The notes below the pieces were generated by a model. That model saw only the letters and a list, made by a program, of their open reading frames with translations, did not search any database and was not told the origin of the DNA. Made by a program: the position numbers and the translations under genes. Shown here one piece after another: positions 8,278 to 17,300 of a stretch of DNA of 64,000 nt. Source of the DNA: Bifidobacterium choerinum (GTDB taxonomy: Bacteria; Actinomycetota; Actinomycetes; Actinomycetales; Bifidobacteriaceae); the NCBI RefSeq assembly GCF_000741135.1, contig NZ_JGYU01000001.1, positions 124,001 to 188,000 on the forward strand, given 5' to 3'. How positions within the stretch are numbered: position 1 is the first letter of the stretch; each line of letters opens with the position of its first letter.

Positions 8278-9645
8278 TTACAGGATGCTCGCGGGGTCGA
8301 GTCTACTCAGGTCGTCGGCGTCGAGCACGTCGGTCGCGTGTTCGTACAGCCGCGGGATGCGGTTGCGCAGGCACGTGAAGATCTCGTAGCTGATCGTGTC
8401 GGCGGCGCGCGCCCAGTCGTCGGCGGTCGGCTCGCAGTACCGCTCGCCGCGGCCGGGGCCGAACAGTGCGACGGTGTCGCCGATCGAGACGCCGAGGTCG
8501 TCGGCCATGCCGTGCAGGTCGATGATGAACTGGTCCATGCAGACGCGGCCGCTGACGCGCATGAGGCGGGGGCCGTCCTTCGTCATGACGCGCACCGGGC
8601 CGCCGGGCATCGTGCGGCCGCGCTCGCCGAGCGCGCCGAGCGTGTCGGCGCCGGAGGCGGAGCGGTGGATGCCGTCGGCGTAGCCGACCGGTACGATCGC
8701 GACGCTCGTGCGGTCCTCGGTCAGGTAGATGCGGCCGTAGGACAGGCCGCTGTGCGCGTCGACGTCCTTGACCGAGCTCAGCTGCGCCTGCAGCGTCATC
8801 GCCGGTTTGAGCCCGTAGCGTTCCGGGCTGCCCATGTCCGGGTCGGCTTCGTAGCCGTACAGGCCGACGCCGGGGCGCACGAGGTCGTAGTGGATCTGCG
8901 GTCGGCTCAACGTGGCCGCCGTGTTCGCCAGATGGCGGATCCGCGGTTCGATGCCGGCGTCGGCGAGGCGTGCCGTGAACTCCTCGAAGCGCGCGATCTG
9001 CGCTTCGGTCTGTTCGACGAAGTCGGCGTTGCTCGGGGCGTCGGCGACGGCGAGGTGGCTCCACTGGCCGACAATGTCGAGGACGCCTTCGTCGCGCAAT
9101 GCGACGAGCGAGCCGGTCGCCTCGTGCAGGTTCTCGAAGGTGAAGCCGTTGCGGCCGAAGCCGGTGTCGACCTTGATGTGCACATGGGCGGGGCGTCCGG
9201 CCTCGCGCGCGGCGGCGGCGATGTGCTCGAGCGCCGTCGTCGTGGCCACCGACAGGTCGATGTCCGCGTCGATGAGTTCGCGGTACGGCGCCTCGAGCGG
9301 GTTGTTCACCCAGGTGAGGATGCGCGCGCGGTCGGGGCCGATGCCGGCGCGGCGCAGCAGCAGCGCCTCGCGCGCCTGCGCGGTGCCGAGCCAGGTGGCG
9401 CCGCCGGCGAGCGCGGCGAGCGCCGTCGGGATCAGGCCGTGGCCGTAGGCGTCGGCCTTGACGACTCCCATCACCGCCGTTGCACCCCCTTCGCGGTTCA
9501 CGACGTCGACGAGGTGGCGCATGTTGTCGCGGATGGCGGCGAGGTCCACGATCGCCTGCGCCGGGTAGTGGCGGCGTGCGGCCCAGTAGTTGGCTTCGCC
9601 CTGGGGCGAGGAGAAATGCGGTTCGGCAAGTGCTTGTGCGGTCAT
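8278..9645 (-). CDS. alr: Alanine racemase
   Basis: PLP enzyme interconverting L- and D-alanine for peptidoglycan; 455 residues, cytoplasmic. Seen: the N-terminal barrel with the cofactor lysine in VMGVVKADAYGHG, then HIKVDTGFGRNGF and SHLAVAD. The C-terminal domain has LSYGRIYLTEDRTSVAIVPVGYADG (the second catalytic base is a Tyr in this region) and VCMDQFIIDL. The start was placed at MTAQALAEPHF because the longer frame upstream is not Alr-like. A weak GACAAT lies 7 nt before this ATG, so the mRNA may be leaderless. It is separated from dgt by 48 bp and probably cotranscribed. Confidence 0.95.
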   Translation of the reverse strand: MTAQALAEPHFSSPQGEANYWAARRHYPAQAIVDLAAIRDNMRHLVDVVNREGGATAVMGVVKADAYGHGLIPTALAALAGGATWLGTAQAREALLLRRAGIGPDRARILTWVNNPLEAPYRELIDADIDLSVATTTALEHIAAAAREAGRPAHVHIKVDTGFGRNGFTFENLHEATGSLVALRDEGVLDIVGQWSHLAVADAPSNADFVEQTEAQIARFEEFTARLADAGIEPRIRHLANTAATLSRPQIHYDLVRPGVGLYGYEADPDMGSPERYGLKPAMTLQAQLSSVKDVDAHSGLSYGRIYLTEDRTSVAIVPVGYADGIHRSASGADTLGALGERGRTMPGGPVRVMTKDGPRLMRVSGRVCMDQFIIDLHGMADDLGVSIGDTVALFGPGRGERYCEPTADDWARAADTISYEIFTCLRNRIPRLYEHATDVLDADDLSRLDPASIL

Positions 9646-9786
9646 ACCCGGTATTGTCGCGCACCGCTGTGACGTCGGCGGGGACGGCGGTTCATCGTGT
9701 GCGCGGCCCCGCCGGCACACGCGACGGGCGGATATGGTGGCGTGCGGAATAAGCGTGTTGGATGTGCGGCGGGATGCGCCGCACGC

Positions 9787-10311
9787 TCACCACTCGTGCC
9801 GCTGGTAGGCGATGCGCGTCGTGTCCTCGTCGCGGTCGAGCAGCTGGATCAGGCCGCAGCGCGCGAAGCCGCAGGTCTCGAGCACATGCTGCATCGCCTT
9901 GTTGTTCGGATGCGTGTCGACGCGCACGTTGCCGTAGTGCTTGAGGCACCATTCGATGCAGTCGCGCGCCGCGTGGCGCACGAGGCCGCTCGATGCGATC
10001 CGGTGGATCGTCACATAGGAGGAGTTGTCGAGCCACGCGCCGTTGATCTTCACGTAGGTCGGGTCGATGCCCGGGCAGACGGCGAACTGCGCGAGGATGC
10101 GCTCATGGCCGCCGACCGTGTCGACGAGCAGCATCGTGCGGTGGTTGGCGATGTCGTCCCTGACCACCTCGGGCCGCGGGAACGTGTGGCCCCACTGCGT
10201 CGGGTTGCCGTTGCGCGCCATCAGTTCGCGCGCGCGGGCGTAGTTGCGTTCGATCTGCGGATAGTCCTTCATCGTCGCGTGGCGGAACCGCCGTGTCGAT
10301 GCGCTGGCCAT
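9787..10311 (-). CDS. GNAT-family N-acetyltransferase
   Basis: 174-residue acetyl-CoA-dependent acyltransferase of unknown acceptor. It opens with RRFRHATMKDYPQIERNYARA, a typical GNAT beta1-alpha1. Its end shows HRIASSGLVRHAARDCIEWC and NNKAMQHVLETCGFARCGLIQL, the usual acetyl-CoA-binding and closing segments. The classical Q/RxxGxG/A loop is degenerate here (SSGLVRHAA). The start is the ATG after GGAAGAGGCACAAGAGGC. It sits alone between alr and luxS on the same strand. The substrate cannot be inferred. Confidence 0.8.
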   Translation of the reverse strand: MASASTRRFRHATMKDYPQIERNYARARELMARNGNPTQWGHTFPRPEVVRDDIANHRTMLLVDTVGGHERILAQFAVCPGIDPTYVKINGAWLDNSSYVTIHRIASSGLVRHAARDCIEWCLKHYGNVRVDTHPNNKAMQHVLETCGFARCGLIQLLDRDEDTTRIAYQRHEW

Positions 10312-10449
10312 TGCCTCTTGTGCCTCTTCCTTGTTGTCGATGCCGTGTCCGTCCGTGCCGCCACGGCGCGCGGCGGCACGGACGACCGCCTGCGGACGGA
10401 CGATGTGACGACGGTTGATTCCGACGATTGATGCAGATGATGCTGCGGT

Positions 10450-10944
10450 TCAGACGATCCTGCGCTCGAAGGGGTCGGAGCTGATGCCCTTCGCGAGGAT
10501 GTCCCTCGCCCACTCCTTCGCCGTGAACAGGCTGTGGTCGCGGTAGTTGCCGCAACTTTCGATCGTCGTGGCCGGCACGTCGTCCCACGTCGCCTCGTTC
10601 GCGATGAACTCGAGCGACTCCTTGAGCGCCTTCGCGACGTCCTCGGTCGAATGCTCGCCCCAGGTGAGCAGATGGAAGCCGGTGCGGCAGCCGAACGGCG
10701 AGCAGTCGATGTAGCCGGGGATGCGTTCGCGCAGCAGCACGGCGATCGTGTGCTCGATCGTGTGCAGGCCGCCGGTCGGGATCGCGTTCTCGTTCGGCTG
10801 GACGAGACGCAGGTCGTAGTTCGAGATGACGTCGCCGTTCGGTCCGGTCTGCGTGTCGATGTAACGCACGTACGGCGCCTTGACCTTCGTGTGGTCGAGC
10901 TGGAAGCTTTCGACGACCGGCTTGTCCTGCTGCTCCTGTGCCAT
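10450..10944 (-). CDS. luxS: S-ribosylhomocysteine lyase LuxS
   Basis: Cleaves S-ribosylhomocysteine to homocysteine and DPD, the autoinducer-2 precursor, closing the activated-methyl cycle. At 164 residues it is of family length. Seen: the metal-binding HTIEH motif at residues 61-65 and [10 protein letters not shown]. The third metal ligand is the cysteine in [12 protein letters not shown] near residue 133. The start was placed at MAQEQQD with AGAGGAG upstream, not at the longer frame reaching 11115. It is preceded by a long untranslated leader with two promoter-like boxes. The homocysteine produced links to the CBS and MetB genes at 27.5-30 kb. Confidence 0.96.
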   Translation of the reverse strand: MAQEQQDKPVVESFQLDHTKVKAPYVRYIDTQTGPNGDVISNYDLRLVQPNENAIPTGGLHTIEHTIAVLLRERIPGYIDCSPFGCRTGFHLLTWGEHSTEDVAKALKESLEFIANEATWDDVPATTIESCGNYRDHSLFTAKEWARDILAKGISSDPFERRIV

Positions 10945-11399
10945 GGTCTCCTCTTTCGTTTCGTCGTTGTTCGTCATGCCGTTTGACCGTCGCGCCCCGG
11001 CGGATCCATGTCGCCTGGACGGCACGATGCGGGACGCCGTGCGGATGGTACTTGCCACCTTGTGATGGCGTCCGGGACGCCGGGCGGACATCATGCCGAA
11101 GCCGTCCGGGCGCATGCCAACCCACAGTGTATCGCCGCGAGTGTATCAGCGCGCAGGCGCGCCGGCGCGCCGGTACATCACCAGTTCTTCGCCGCCGCCC
11201 GTACCCTCCCATGGAGCGTCCCGGCGATCACCACCGGCGCATTCCACCACCATCCTGTTCGCAAACTGTATGTGCCGCCCCCTCAGCCGGAATACTAATC
11301 GTCGTATCAGCGCAACGCGCCGACACGCCCGGATATGCGCCCACAGCGCTATTCGTCGTGCGACCGATGCGACCATCCGCAGTCCGATACGCTTGGCCT
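10945..11399. other. Long luxS leader and divergent promoter region
   Basis: No gene recognised. On the minus strand two copies of GATACACT end at 11140 and 11126, 14 bp apart, each a TACACT -10 box. Transcription from them would give a leader of about 175 nt before luxS. The leader can fold (GGACGCC pairs with GGCGTCC in the 10990-11080 stretch). It does not match any SAM or SAH riboswitch core I know. The right part carries the promoter of the DUF1295 gene. Confidence 0.45.
11388..11393 (+). promoter_or_regulatory. -10 box giving a leaderless DUF1295 transcript
   Basis: TACGCT, 6 nt before the ATG at 11400, with no Shine-Dalgarno sequence. Confidence 0.45.
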
Positions 11400-12197
11400 A
11401 TGGCATTCTTAATCGTGTTTATCGTGGCGCTGGCGATCAGCGCAGTGGGCTTTCACCGCTACATATGGTTCATCTCAATCGGCTACGGCTTCTCAATCGC
11501 TGGCATCGGCGCGACGCTGCTCATCTACTTCGGGCTCCGCGGCGGACTAACGACGGTCACGGCCGTCATGGCTGCGCTGCTCATCGTCTACGGACTACGG
11601 CTCGGCGGATATCTGCTCATCCGCGAGTACCGCAGCTCCTCCTACCGACAAGTGATGCAGCAGGCGATCGACAACGGCTCGCAGGTCAAGCTGCCGCTCA
11701 AGCTCCTGACCTGGGTCGGGTGCGCGCTGCTGTATGCGTGCGAAGCCTCGCCAATCGTGTTCCGCCTGCAGAACCATGCGGGCACCGACGCCGTCGCCAT
11801 CACGGGCGCCGCGATCATGGCGGCCGGCATCATCCTCGAATCGACAGCGGACCTGACGAAGAACCGTTTCAAGCAGCAGCATCCGCACGACTTGTGCGAC
11901 GTCGGTCTGTTCCGTCTCGTGCGCTGCCCGAACTATCTGGGCGAAATCATCACATGGACCGGCGTATTCATCTCCGGCGTCACCATCCTCAACGGCGTCT
12001 GGCAGTGGATCGCCGCGATTGGCGGCTATCTGTGCATCTGCTGGATCATGTTCGGCGGCGCCCGCAGACTCGAGCTTCGTCAGAACAAGGAATACGCCGA
12101 TGACCCCCACTATCGGCGCTACGCTGAGCACACCCCGATCCTCATCCCCTTCATCCCGTTGCGCAGCCTGAGCAACGCCAAGTGGCTCATCGGCTGA
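11400..12197 (+). CDS. DUF1295 / steroid-5-alpha-reductase-like membrane protein
   Basis: 265-residue polytopic membrane protein of the isoprenylcysteine methyltransferase / 5-alpha-reductase-like superfamily. Seven or so hydrophobic segments are visible, starting at MAFLIVFIVALAISAVGF. The family C-terminal signature is clear: DLTKNRFKQQHP, then GLFRLVRCPNYLGEIITWTG around residues 170-200, and RRYAEHTPILIPFIP at the end. The start was placed at the ATG at 11400 because the hydrophobic segment begins there and a -10 box lies 6 nt upstream. The upstream part of the open frame is not protein-like. The substrate is unknown. It stands alone and ends in a large inverted repeat. Confidence 0.8.
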   Translation: MAFLIVFIVALAISAVGFHRYIWFISIGYGFSIAGIGATLLIYFGLRGGLTTVTAVMAALLIVYGLRLGGYLLIREYRSSSYRQVMQQAIDNGSQVKLPLKLLTWVGCALLYACEASPIVFRLQNHAGTDAVAITGAAIMAAGIILESTADLTKNRFKQQHPHDLCDVGLFRLVRCPNYLGEIITWTGVFISGVTILNGVWQWIAAIGGYLCICWIMFGGARRLELRQNKEYADDPHYRRYAEHTPILIPFIPLRSLSNAKWLIG

Positions 12198-12212
12198 AAT
12201 CCGACGCATCGC

Positions 12213-12262
12213 GCAGTAGAGCCGCCTCTCCCGATATTCTCCGGGAGGCGCTGTTCTACTGC
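12213..12262. terminator. Large inverted repeat after DUF1295 gene
   Basis: The outer arms GCAGTAGA (12213-12220) and TCTACTGC (12255-12262) pair, and the inner GCCTC-CCCG pairs with CGGGAGGC around ATATTCT with small bulges. It begins 16 bases after the stop and is symmetric enough to work in both directions. Confidence 0.65.
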
Positions 12263-12315
12263 TGTGCTCGGGTATGCAGACGAGAATCCGAGCGATCACG
12301 CGGTGTAGCATCATC

Positions 12316-12549
12316 ATGACCCGCACCCACGAGACCTTGGCGTTCGATCCTGTTCGATACGGGAGCCTCGCTGTGGGCCGGCGCGAACTGCGCATCAGCA
12401 ATGCGGACTACAGGGCCAGGCCGTTCTTCGTCACGACCAAATCTCCCACAGCGCGCAGGCAGCTGCATCCGATACGCCATTGGGGCCGCTATGATCCGGA
12501 TGCGCTGGACGACCGGCCCGAGGACGTCACCCGCCACTTGAGAGAGTAA
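12316..12549 (+). CDS. Hypothetical protein, 77 residues
   Basis: Not recognised. The likely product starts MTRTHETLAFDPVRYG and is basic in the middle (TARRQLHPIRHW) and acidic near the end (YDPDALDDRPEDV). The start is inferred from an extended -10-like TGTAGCAT only 4 nt upstream, or from a longer in-frame ATG at 12274. It is directly followed by a second small frame with a good ribosome-binding site. It sits at the left border of the accessory island. It could be a real small gene or a degenerate remnant. Confidence 0.4.
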   Translation: MTRTHETLAFDPVRYGSLAVGRRELRISNADYRARPFFVTTKSPTARRQLHPIRHWGRYDPDALDDRPEDVTRHLRE

Positions 12550-12555
12550 GGACTC

Positions 12556-12645
12556 ATGCCGGAAGCCCGGATCCGTCTGATCCGACAGGCGTTGCAGGAA
12601 CGCGTCCAGCAGGCGAAGCGGACGCAGCGGACACGCGACCGGTAA
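12556..12645 (+). CDS. Possible small basic protein, 29 residues
   Basis: Reads MPEARIRLIRQALQERV and continues with Gln, Arg and Lys to a TAA. A good ribosome-binding site (TAAGGACTC) overlaps the end of the preceding small frame, suggesting coupled translation. Its sequence looks like a single basic amphipathic helix. No family recognised; coding status is uncertain. Confidence 0.28.
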   Translation: MPEARIRLIRQALQERVQQAKRTQRTRDR

Positions 12646-12707
12646 CGCACGTCGATTCGACCGATGGACGCCAGCTCCGGCGTCCCTTTCCGCGCGTACT
12701 ACGCGCG

Positions 12708-12713
12708 TACTAT
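12708..12713 (+). promoter_or_regulatory. -10 box giving a leaderless GNAT transcript
   Basis: TACTAT, 7 nt before the ATG at 12721. Confidence 0.5.
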
Positions 12714-12720
12714 AGGGAAC

Positions 12721-13200
12721 ATGTCGAATCTCACCATCCGCCGCGCCCGGCTTTCCGATTCCGCCGCCATCATGGACCTGCTGCGTCAGGTCAACGACGT
12801 GCACGCGCACGGCCGCCCCGACCTGTTCATCGAGGGCCGCACCAAGTACACGTCCGACGAGCTTGCACGGATCATCGGCGATGACGACCGTCCGATCTTC
12901 GTCGCCGTAGCCGAGCACGGCGACGTGCTCGGCTACGCCTTCTGCGTGCGCGAGGACCATGCCGGCAGCAACAACCTGCAGCCGATCGCCACGCTGTACA
13001 TCGACGACATCTGCGTCGACGAGGCCGCCCGCGGCAAACATGTGGGCACCGCGCTGTACCGTCACATCCTCGACTACGCCCGCGCGCACGGCTACCACAA
13101 CGTGACGCTCAACGCCTGGGCCGCGAATCCCGCCGCTGTCAGGTTCTACGAGTCGCTCGGCATGCGCGTCTACAAGTACGGCATGGAGCAGCTGCTGTAA
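12721..13200 (+). CDS. GNAT-family N-acetyltransferase
   Basis: 159-residue acetyltransferase. Seen: LTIRRARLSDSAAIMDLL at the N-terminus, then LYIDDICVDEAARGKHVGTALYRHIL, where AARGKHVGTAL is the acetyl-CoA phosphate-binding loop (R/QxxGxG/A), and closing NPAAVRFYESLGMRVYKYGMEQLL. This overall pattern fits the YhbS/ribosomal-type acetyltransferases. The start was chosen at 12721, where a -10 box sits 7 nt upstream and the protein matches the family from its first residue. The frame open from 12664 would add 19 non-family residues. It lies at the left flank of the toxin-antitoxin/helicase operon, converging on it. Acceptor unknown. Confidence 0.85.
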   Translation: MSNLTIRRARLSDSAAIMDLLRQVNDVHAHGRPDLFIEGRTKYTSDELARIIGDDDRPIFVAVAEHGDVLGYAFCVREDHAGSNNLQPIATLYIDDICVDEAARGKHVGTALYRHILDYARAHGYHNVTLNAWAANPAAVRFYESLGMRVYKYGMEQLL

Positions 13201-13227
13201 CGGCGCGCCCGCTCAGCTTGCGATTGC

Positions 13228-13737
13228 CTACCCCACCCGCACCGCGTGATCGCGCAGGAAGCCGGCGAGCTCGTCCGCGCCGCCGCGTCCGGTGACGATG
13301 TCCTGCACCCACTGATACAGCTCGTTGCCTTCGGCGTCCTCGGCGTCCACGGCCCGCACGTCCCAGCCGCGCATCGCGAGTATTGCGAGCGCCATCTTCA
13401 CCGCCGTGCGCTTGTTGCCGTCGGGGAAGATGTGGTCCTTCGCGAAGCGCGTCGCGAAGTCGGCGACCTGTGCGAACACGTCCGCGTAGCGTTGCCGCGG
13501 CGTGACGCCGAAGAAGCTCAGGAAGGTCGCGCCGAGCACCGACTGCACGCGTCCGAGGATCTTCTCGTCCACGGTGGCGGGCGCGGTCGGCGTGATGTCG
13601 AGTCCGGTGCCGCGGATCGTGTCCAGATACACTTCGAAGATCGATTCGGCGATCGCGTCCATCTGCATCACATCGCCGTCGAGTTCGATCGGCGCAGCGT
13701 CGTCCGTCGTACCGCGCATGTCCTGCTCTCTGTTCAT
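13228..13737 (-). CDS. Doc-type Fic-superfamily toxin
   Basis: 169-residue Fic-fold protein. Its motif at residues 102-110 reads HIFPDGNKR, the Doc variant (ending NKR), not the HxFxxGNGR of AMP-transferring Fic enzymes. Doc proteins phosphorylate EF-Tu and arrest translation (known for the family), so a kinase toxin is inferred here. It is longer than phage Doc (about 126 residues), with an extra N-terminal 40-50 residues. Translation is coupled to the upstream Panacea gene by a TGATG overlap. It is the last gene of the NUDIX-helicase-Panacea-Doc operon. No inhibitory (S/T)xxxE(G/N) helix is obvious, in line with neutralisation by a separate partner. Confidence 0.85.
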   Translation of the reverse strand: MNREQDMRGTTDDAAPIELDGDVMQMDAIAESIFEVYLDTIRGTGLDITPTAPATVDEKILGRVQSVLGATFLSFFGVTPRQRYADVFAQVADFATRFAKDHIFPDGNKRTAVKMALAILAMRGWDVRAVDAEDAEGNELYQWVQDIVTGRGGADELAGFLRDHAVRVG

Positions 13738-14249
13738 CACGAGTTCTCCAACAGCCGCAGCGCGTTCGGGTATTCCCGCGTCACCTTGTCGACACAGCCG
13801 GCGAGCGTGCGCGCCGGCACCGTGCGCCGCATGTCCGCCGACGTGAGGGTGTCGTCGACGTCGACCGTCGCCGATCCCCTGTCCTTCGCGCGTCGCCATG
13901 CACCGTCGTCGGCGCCCGACATCTCCAGCAGATCGATCGCGGTCAGCGCGCCGAGCGTATCGACGACATGCGCGACGATCCGTTCCGCCGATTCGCCGAG
14001 CGTCGGCTCCTGCCATTCGTCGCGCTGCCGTATCATCCTCGAGCCGAACGATGCATATTCGTCCCACACGTCCGTCTCGACGGGACCGCGCTCCCCGACG
14101 GCGACCGCATCCGCGAACAGCGGCGCGCCGGTCGTGCGCAGCGCTTCGACCTGACACCAGTAGACGAGCAGATTGAGTTTGAGATTCGTCAGGAACCGTT
14201 CGCTCCCGTATGCCGCGACGATCCGCCGTGCGACCTGCAGTGCGTTCAT
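13737..14249 (-). CDS. Panacea-domain (SocA-like, former DUF4065) antitoxin
   Basis: 170-residue protein that begins MNALQVARRIVAAYGSERFLTN, followed by KLNLLVYWCQVEALRTTGAPLF and VAVGERGPVETDVWDEY. This is the characteristic Panacea/SocA pattern: a helix that links to KLxKLLYYxQ and then GPVxxxVxxxY. The family provides antitoxins to many unrelated toxins (established). The overlap with the Doc gene makes it the likely neutraliser. The start was placed where AAGGA precedes the ATG by 10 nt and the domain begins; an upstream in-frame ATG at 14285 is possible. It starts 67 bp (or 31 bp) after the helicase stop, so all four genes can share one mRNA. Confidence 0.8.
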   Translation of the reverse strand: MNALQVARRIVAAYGSERFLTNLKLNLLVYWCQVEALRTTGAPLFADAVAVGERGPVETDVWDEYASFGSRMIRQRDEWQEPTLGESAERIVAHVVDTLGALTAIDLLEMSGADDGAWRRAKDRGSATVDVDDTLTSADMRRTVPARTLAGCVDKVTREYPNALRLLENS

Positions 14250-14315
14250 ATCGTCCGATTCCTTCTGACTTCGTCCGTCGTCCATGTTCACGCAGCTTCA
14301 ACAATACATGCCGAC

Positions 14316-17300
14316 TCATTCTTCGTAGTCGCCGGTCAGATGCCGGTAGAGCTCGGCGCTCAGCGGCTTGGTCAGCCGCAGATCCATCTCCACGAGTCTG
14401 ACCTTCTCGCCTTTCTTGTCGCGCGTCGTCTCATGCAGATTCGAATACGATCCGACATGCCCGACGTAGTAGTACAGCTTGAGCTTCTCAGCATCCGCCT
14501 TGCGCATGACGAACAGCGGAATGAAGTGCGTCGAAGTCCAGTTTTCCTCGCCGTGTCCGTGCATCATCCATGTGATCTCACTGGACTTGAGGCTGTGCTT
14601 GTCCTTGCTGAACCAGTGCATCTCCTGCGGGTTGAGAAAGCGATCCTCATACTGGCTGTTCGCATACTTGACGAATATCGGCATGCTGTCGCCGTACTTC
14701 GGAATCCGATAGCCGCCGACGCTGCTGTCGTCATCTTTGGGCAGTAGGTAGCCGCCGACGCTGCTGCCGTTGATCTGCTTAGGCCAGCCGAGCAGCCGTT
14801 CCACTTCGAACATCTTGTACCGATGCTCATAAACGAATCCGCGGTCGTCCTGCAGCGAACGTCCGGTCTTCGCCGATTCCTCGAGAAGGTCGGCGAATCG
14901 TTGCAGCCCGGTGCGTACATTGTCCGCGAAGAACCGCGCGAACGTGTCGTTGCCGGCAAGCATTGCCGCGAATTCAGACGTCAGACCGATTTCGCCGCCG
15001 ACGCGCCTGATGAGCGCACGCTCGCCATATGATTTCTTCGCCGTCGAATCGAAGAACGACCAATCAAGCACACGAAGCGCCGATTCGAACTGCGCATCGG
15101 TATGGTACGACGTCGGGAACCGCCGTGCGACCGCTTCCTTCAGACGCTCCGCAGGGATCAATCGATCCGATGCCGGGCTGAGGGATGGCGCCGGCTCGAG
15201 TAATTCGTCGAGGATGACCAGCTCCTGCGGACGGATTGCGACCAACAGCACTTCCGTGGCCATTTTGAGCCACTGCTCGCCCTGCGTGTCGACCGGCGCA
15301 AACGTATCGATGAATCCTCCTTCGCTCTCCTTGCGCGACAGCGCCGTTTCCGATCCACGCGCGAATTCGTAATAGCTGTTGCCCTTCTGCGCCATCGTCA
15401 TCACCAATGATGGATCATGCAGATAGATGTCCGTCAGCATCGGCACGCGTCCAAGTTCGTTGCGAATCACCGCATACTTGTCACGCAGCATCTTCATATC
15501 GGACCACGACGCCGTGTCCAACGATTTGAGCACACGTTTGCGTGAGATTTCATCGAAGCTGATTGATGACAGGCCGATTGCCTCCCGCTGCATGTTCTTA
15601 CGCGCTTTGTCTCTGTCGCCCGCGTTGCCGTACAGCGCGACCGGGATGAGGTAGTTGTTCTGGTAGTTGCCGATGAAATCGATGACGGTGACGCATGTCT
15701 TATGGGGGAACTTGCGCAGGCCTCGTCCCAGCTGCTGCGTGAACACGATGCTGGATTGGGTGTTGCGCAGCATCACGATCTGGTTGATCGCGGGGATGTC
15801 GACACCTTCGTTGAATTTGTCGACGGTGAAGATGTAGTCGAGGTCTCCGCCCTCAAGCTGTTTGACTGCCTTCTCCACTTGCTTGGGCGGCGTGTTGCCG
15901 CTGATTGCAACCGTCTGGTAGGTCCGTTCGGCCTGCTGATTGATTTCCTTGTTGAACATCGTGGACAGTCGTTCCGCTTCTTCAATCTTGGAGCAGAACA
16001 CCAAGCCGGTCACCCGCTCGTCGTATGAGCCGTACTGCTCGAGCTTGCGGATGATGTAGCGCACACGATCCGAGTCGGTAAGCTCTTCGAGTGAATACTG
16101 CATGTGCTGCTTGTCTCGCGTCGAGATCCCCTCAGTCGAGTCGACGTAGGTGCCGTCCGATCCGAGGAATTCATGTACGCCATAGTAGTGGAACGGACAC
16201 AGCATGTTCTCGTCGAGCGCCTTCTGTAGACGGATCTCATAGGCGATGTTGTGGTCGAACAGCGAGAAGATGTCGAAATTGTCGGTACGTTCCGGTGTCG
16301 CCGTCATGCCGAGCATGAAATCTGCACCGGAGAAGTAGTCAATGACCGAACGGTAGTTGTTCGCGCCGGAATGATGCGCCTCATCGATGAGCACGTAATC
16401 GAAATCGTCAGGCTCATACCATTCCATCATGTGGAGACGCAGCGTATCCACGGAGGCGAACACGTATTTCGTGTCATGCTGCTTGCTGCTGCCGGTGAGC
16501 AATCCCAGCTCGCTCTCGTCGCACCCGAGCACGCGCTGGTAGGATGCGCGCGCCGCTTTGAGAATTGTGTCGCGATTGGCGACGTATAGCATGCGCTTCG
16601 GGTGGAACGCCCGGACGTCGAATGCGGAAAGATAGGTCTTGCCGGTGCCTGTCGCCGAGATGACGATGGCTCGCTGCTCGCCATCGTCGCGCAGCTGCTG
16701 GATGTTCGCGAGCGCCTCGCGCTGCATCGCGTTCGGCTCGATTTGTTCGTCGCGCAGCTGCTGGAGGATCTGCTCGCGCGGCGGCGTATGCCGATTGTAG
16801 TCCTTCTCGTATTGCGCAAGCCATTCATCGGTGAGCGGGACGGACTGGCGCACCTGATCGTCCAGTTCTTCCTTGACCTGTTCGATGAGCTGCGCCTCGC
16901 CGGTCGATGAAACACGCAGGTTCCACTCGCGTTGGGTCTGCAACGCAGAGGATGTCAGGTTCGAGCTGCCGACGTACAGGTTGTAGTAGGTGCGACCGTC
17001 TTCCATATGCCGTGCAAATAGGTAGCCTTTCGGATGGAACGGCTGGTCCTGTGTGGTTATGTCGTCCGTTGTCGTGCTGCCCGGACGTTCCCAGATGAGC
17101 ACCTCCACATTGGCGTACTGCTGGAGTTTCATCAGTTCCTTGAAGGCACCAGGCTTGTTGAAGTACTCTTTCGTCGACGTGATAATGCGGTTGCGTTTCC
17201 CGCCGTTGTCCGCATGTTCGACGAAAGCCTGATACATCGATTTCAATGCGTTTTCGTTGATAAATGCCACCGAGATGTCAAAGGTTTCGCTTTCCCGGAT

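Noticed and set aside
6676-9672. 998-codon plus-strand frame opposite dnaG, dgt and alr
   Set aside because: Antisense shadow: the three minus-strand genes are clearly real by motifs, and this frame shows only biased composition.
10945-11131. Known SAM or SAH riboswitch before luxS
   Set aside because: The conserved cores I know for these classes are not present. The leader is reported only as structured.
12256-13098. 280-codon minus-strand frame opposite the small frames and the GNAT gene
   Set aside because: No start signal or family motif; the plus-strand GNAT is well supported.
14686-14765. Assembly artefact explaining the 13-residue duplication
   Set aside because: The two copies differ at several positions, so it is not a simple duplicated read; kept as a real feature.
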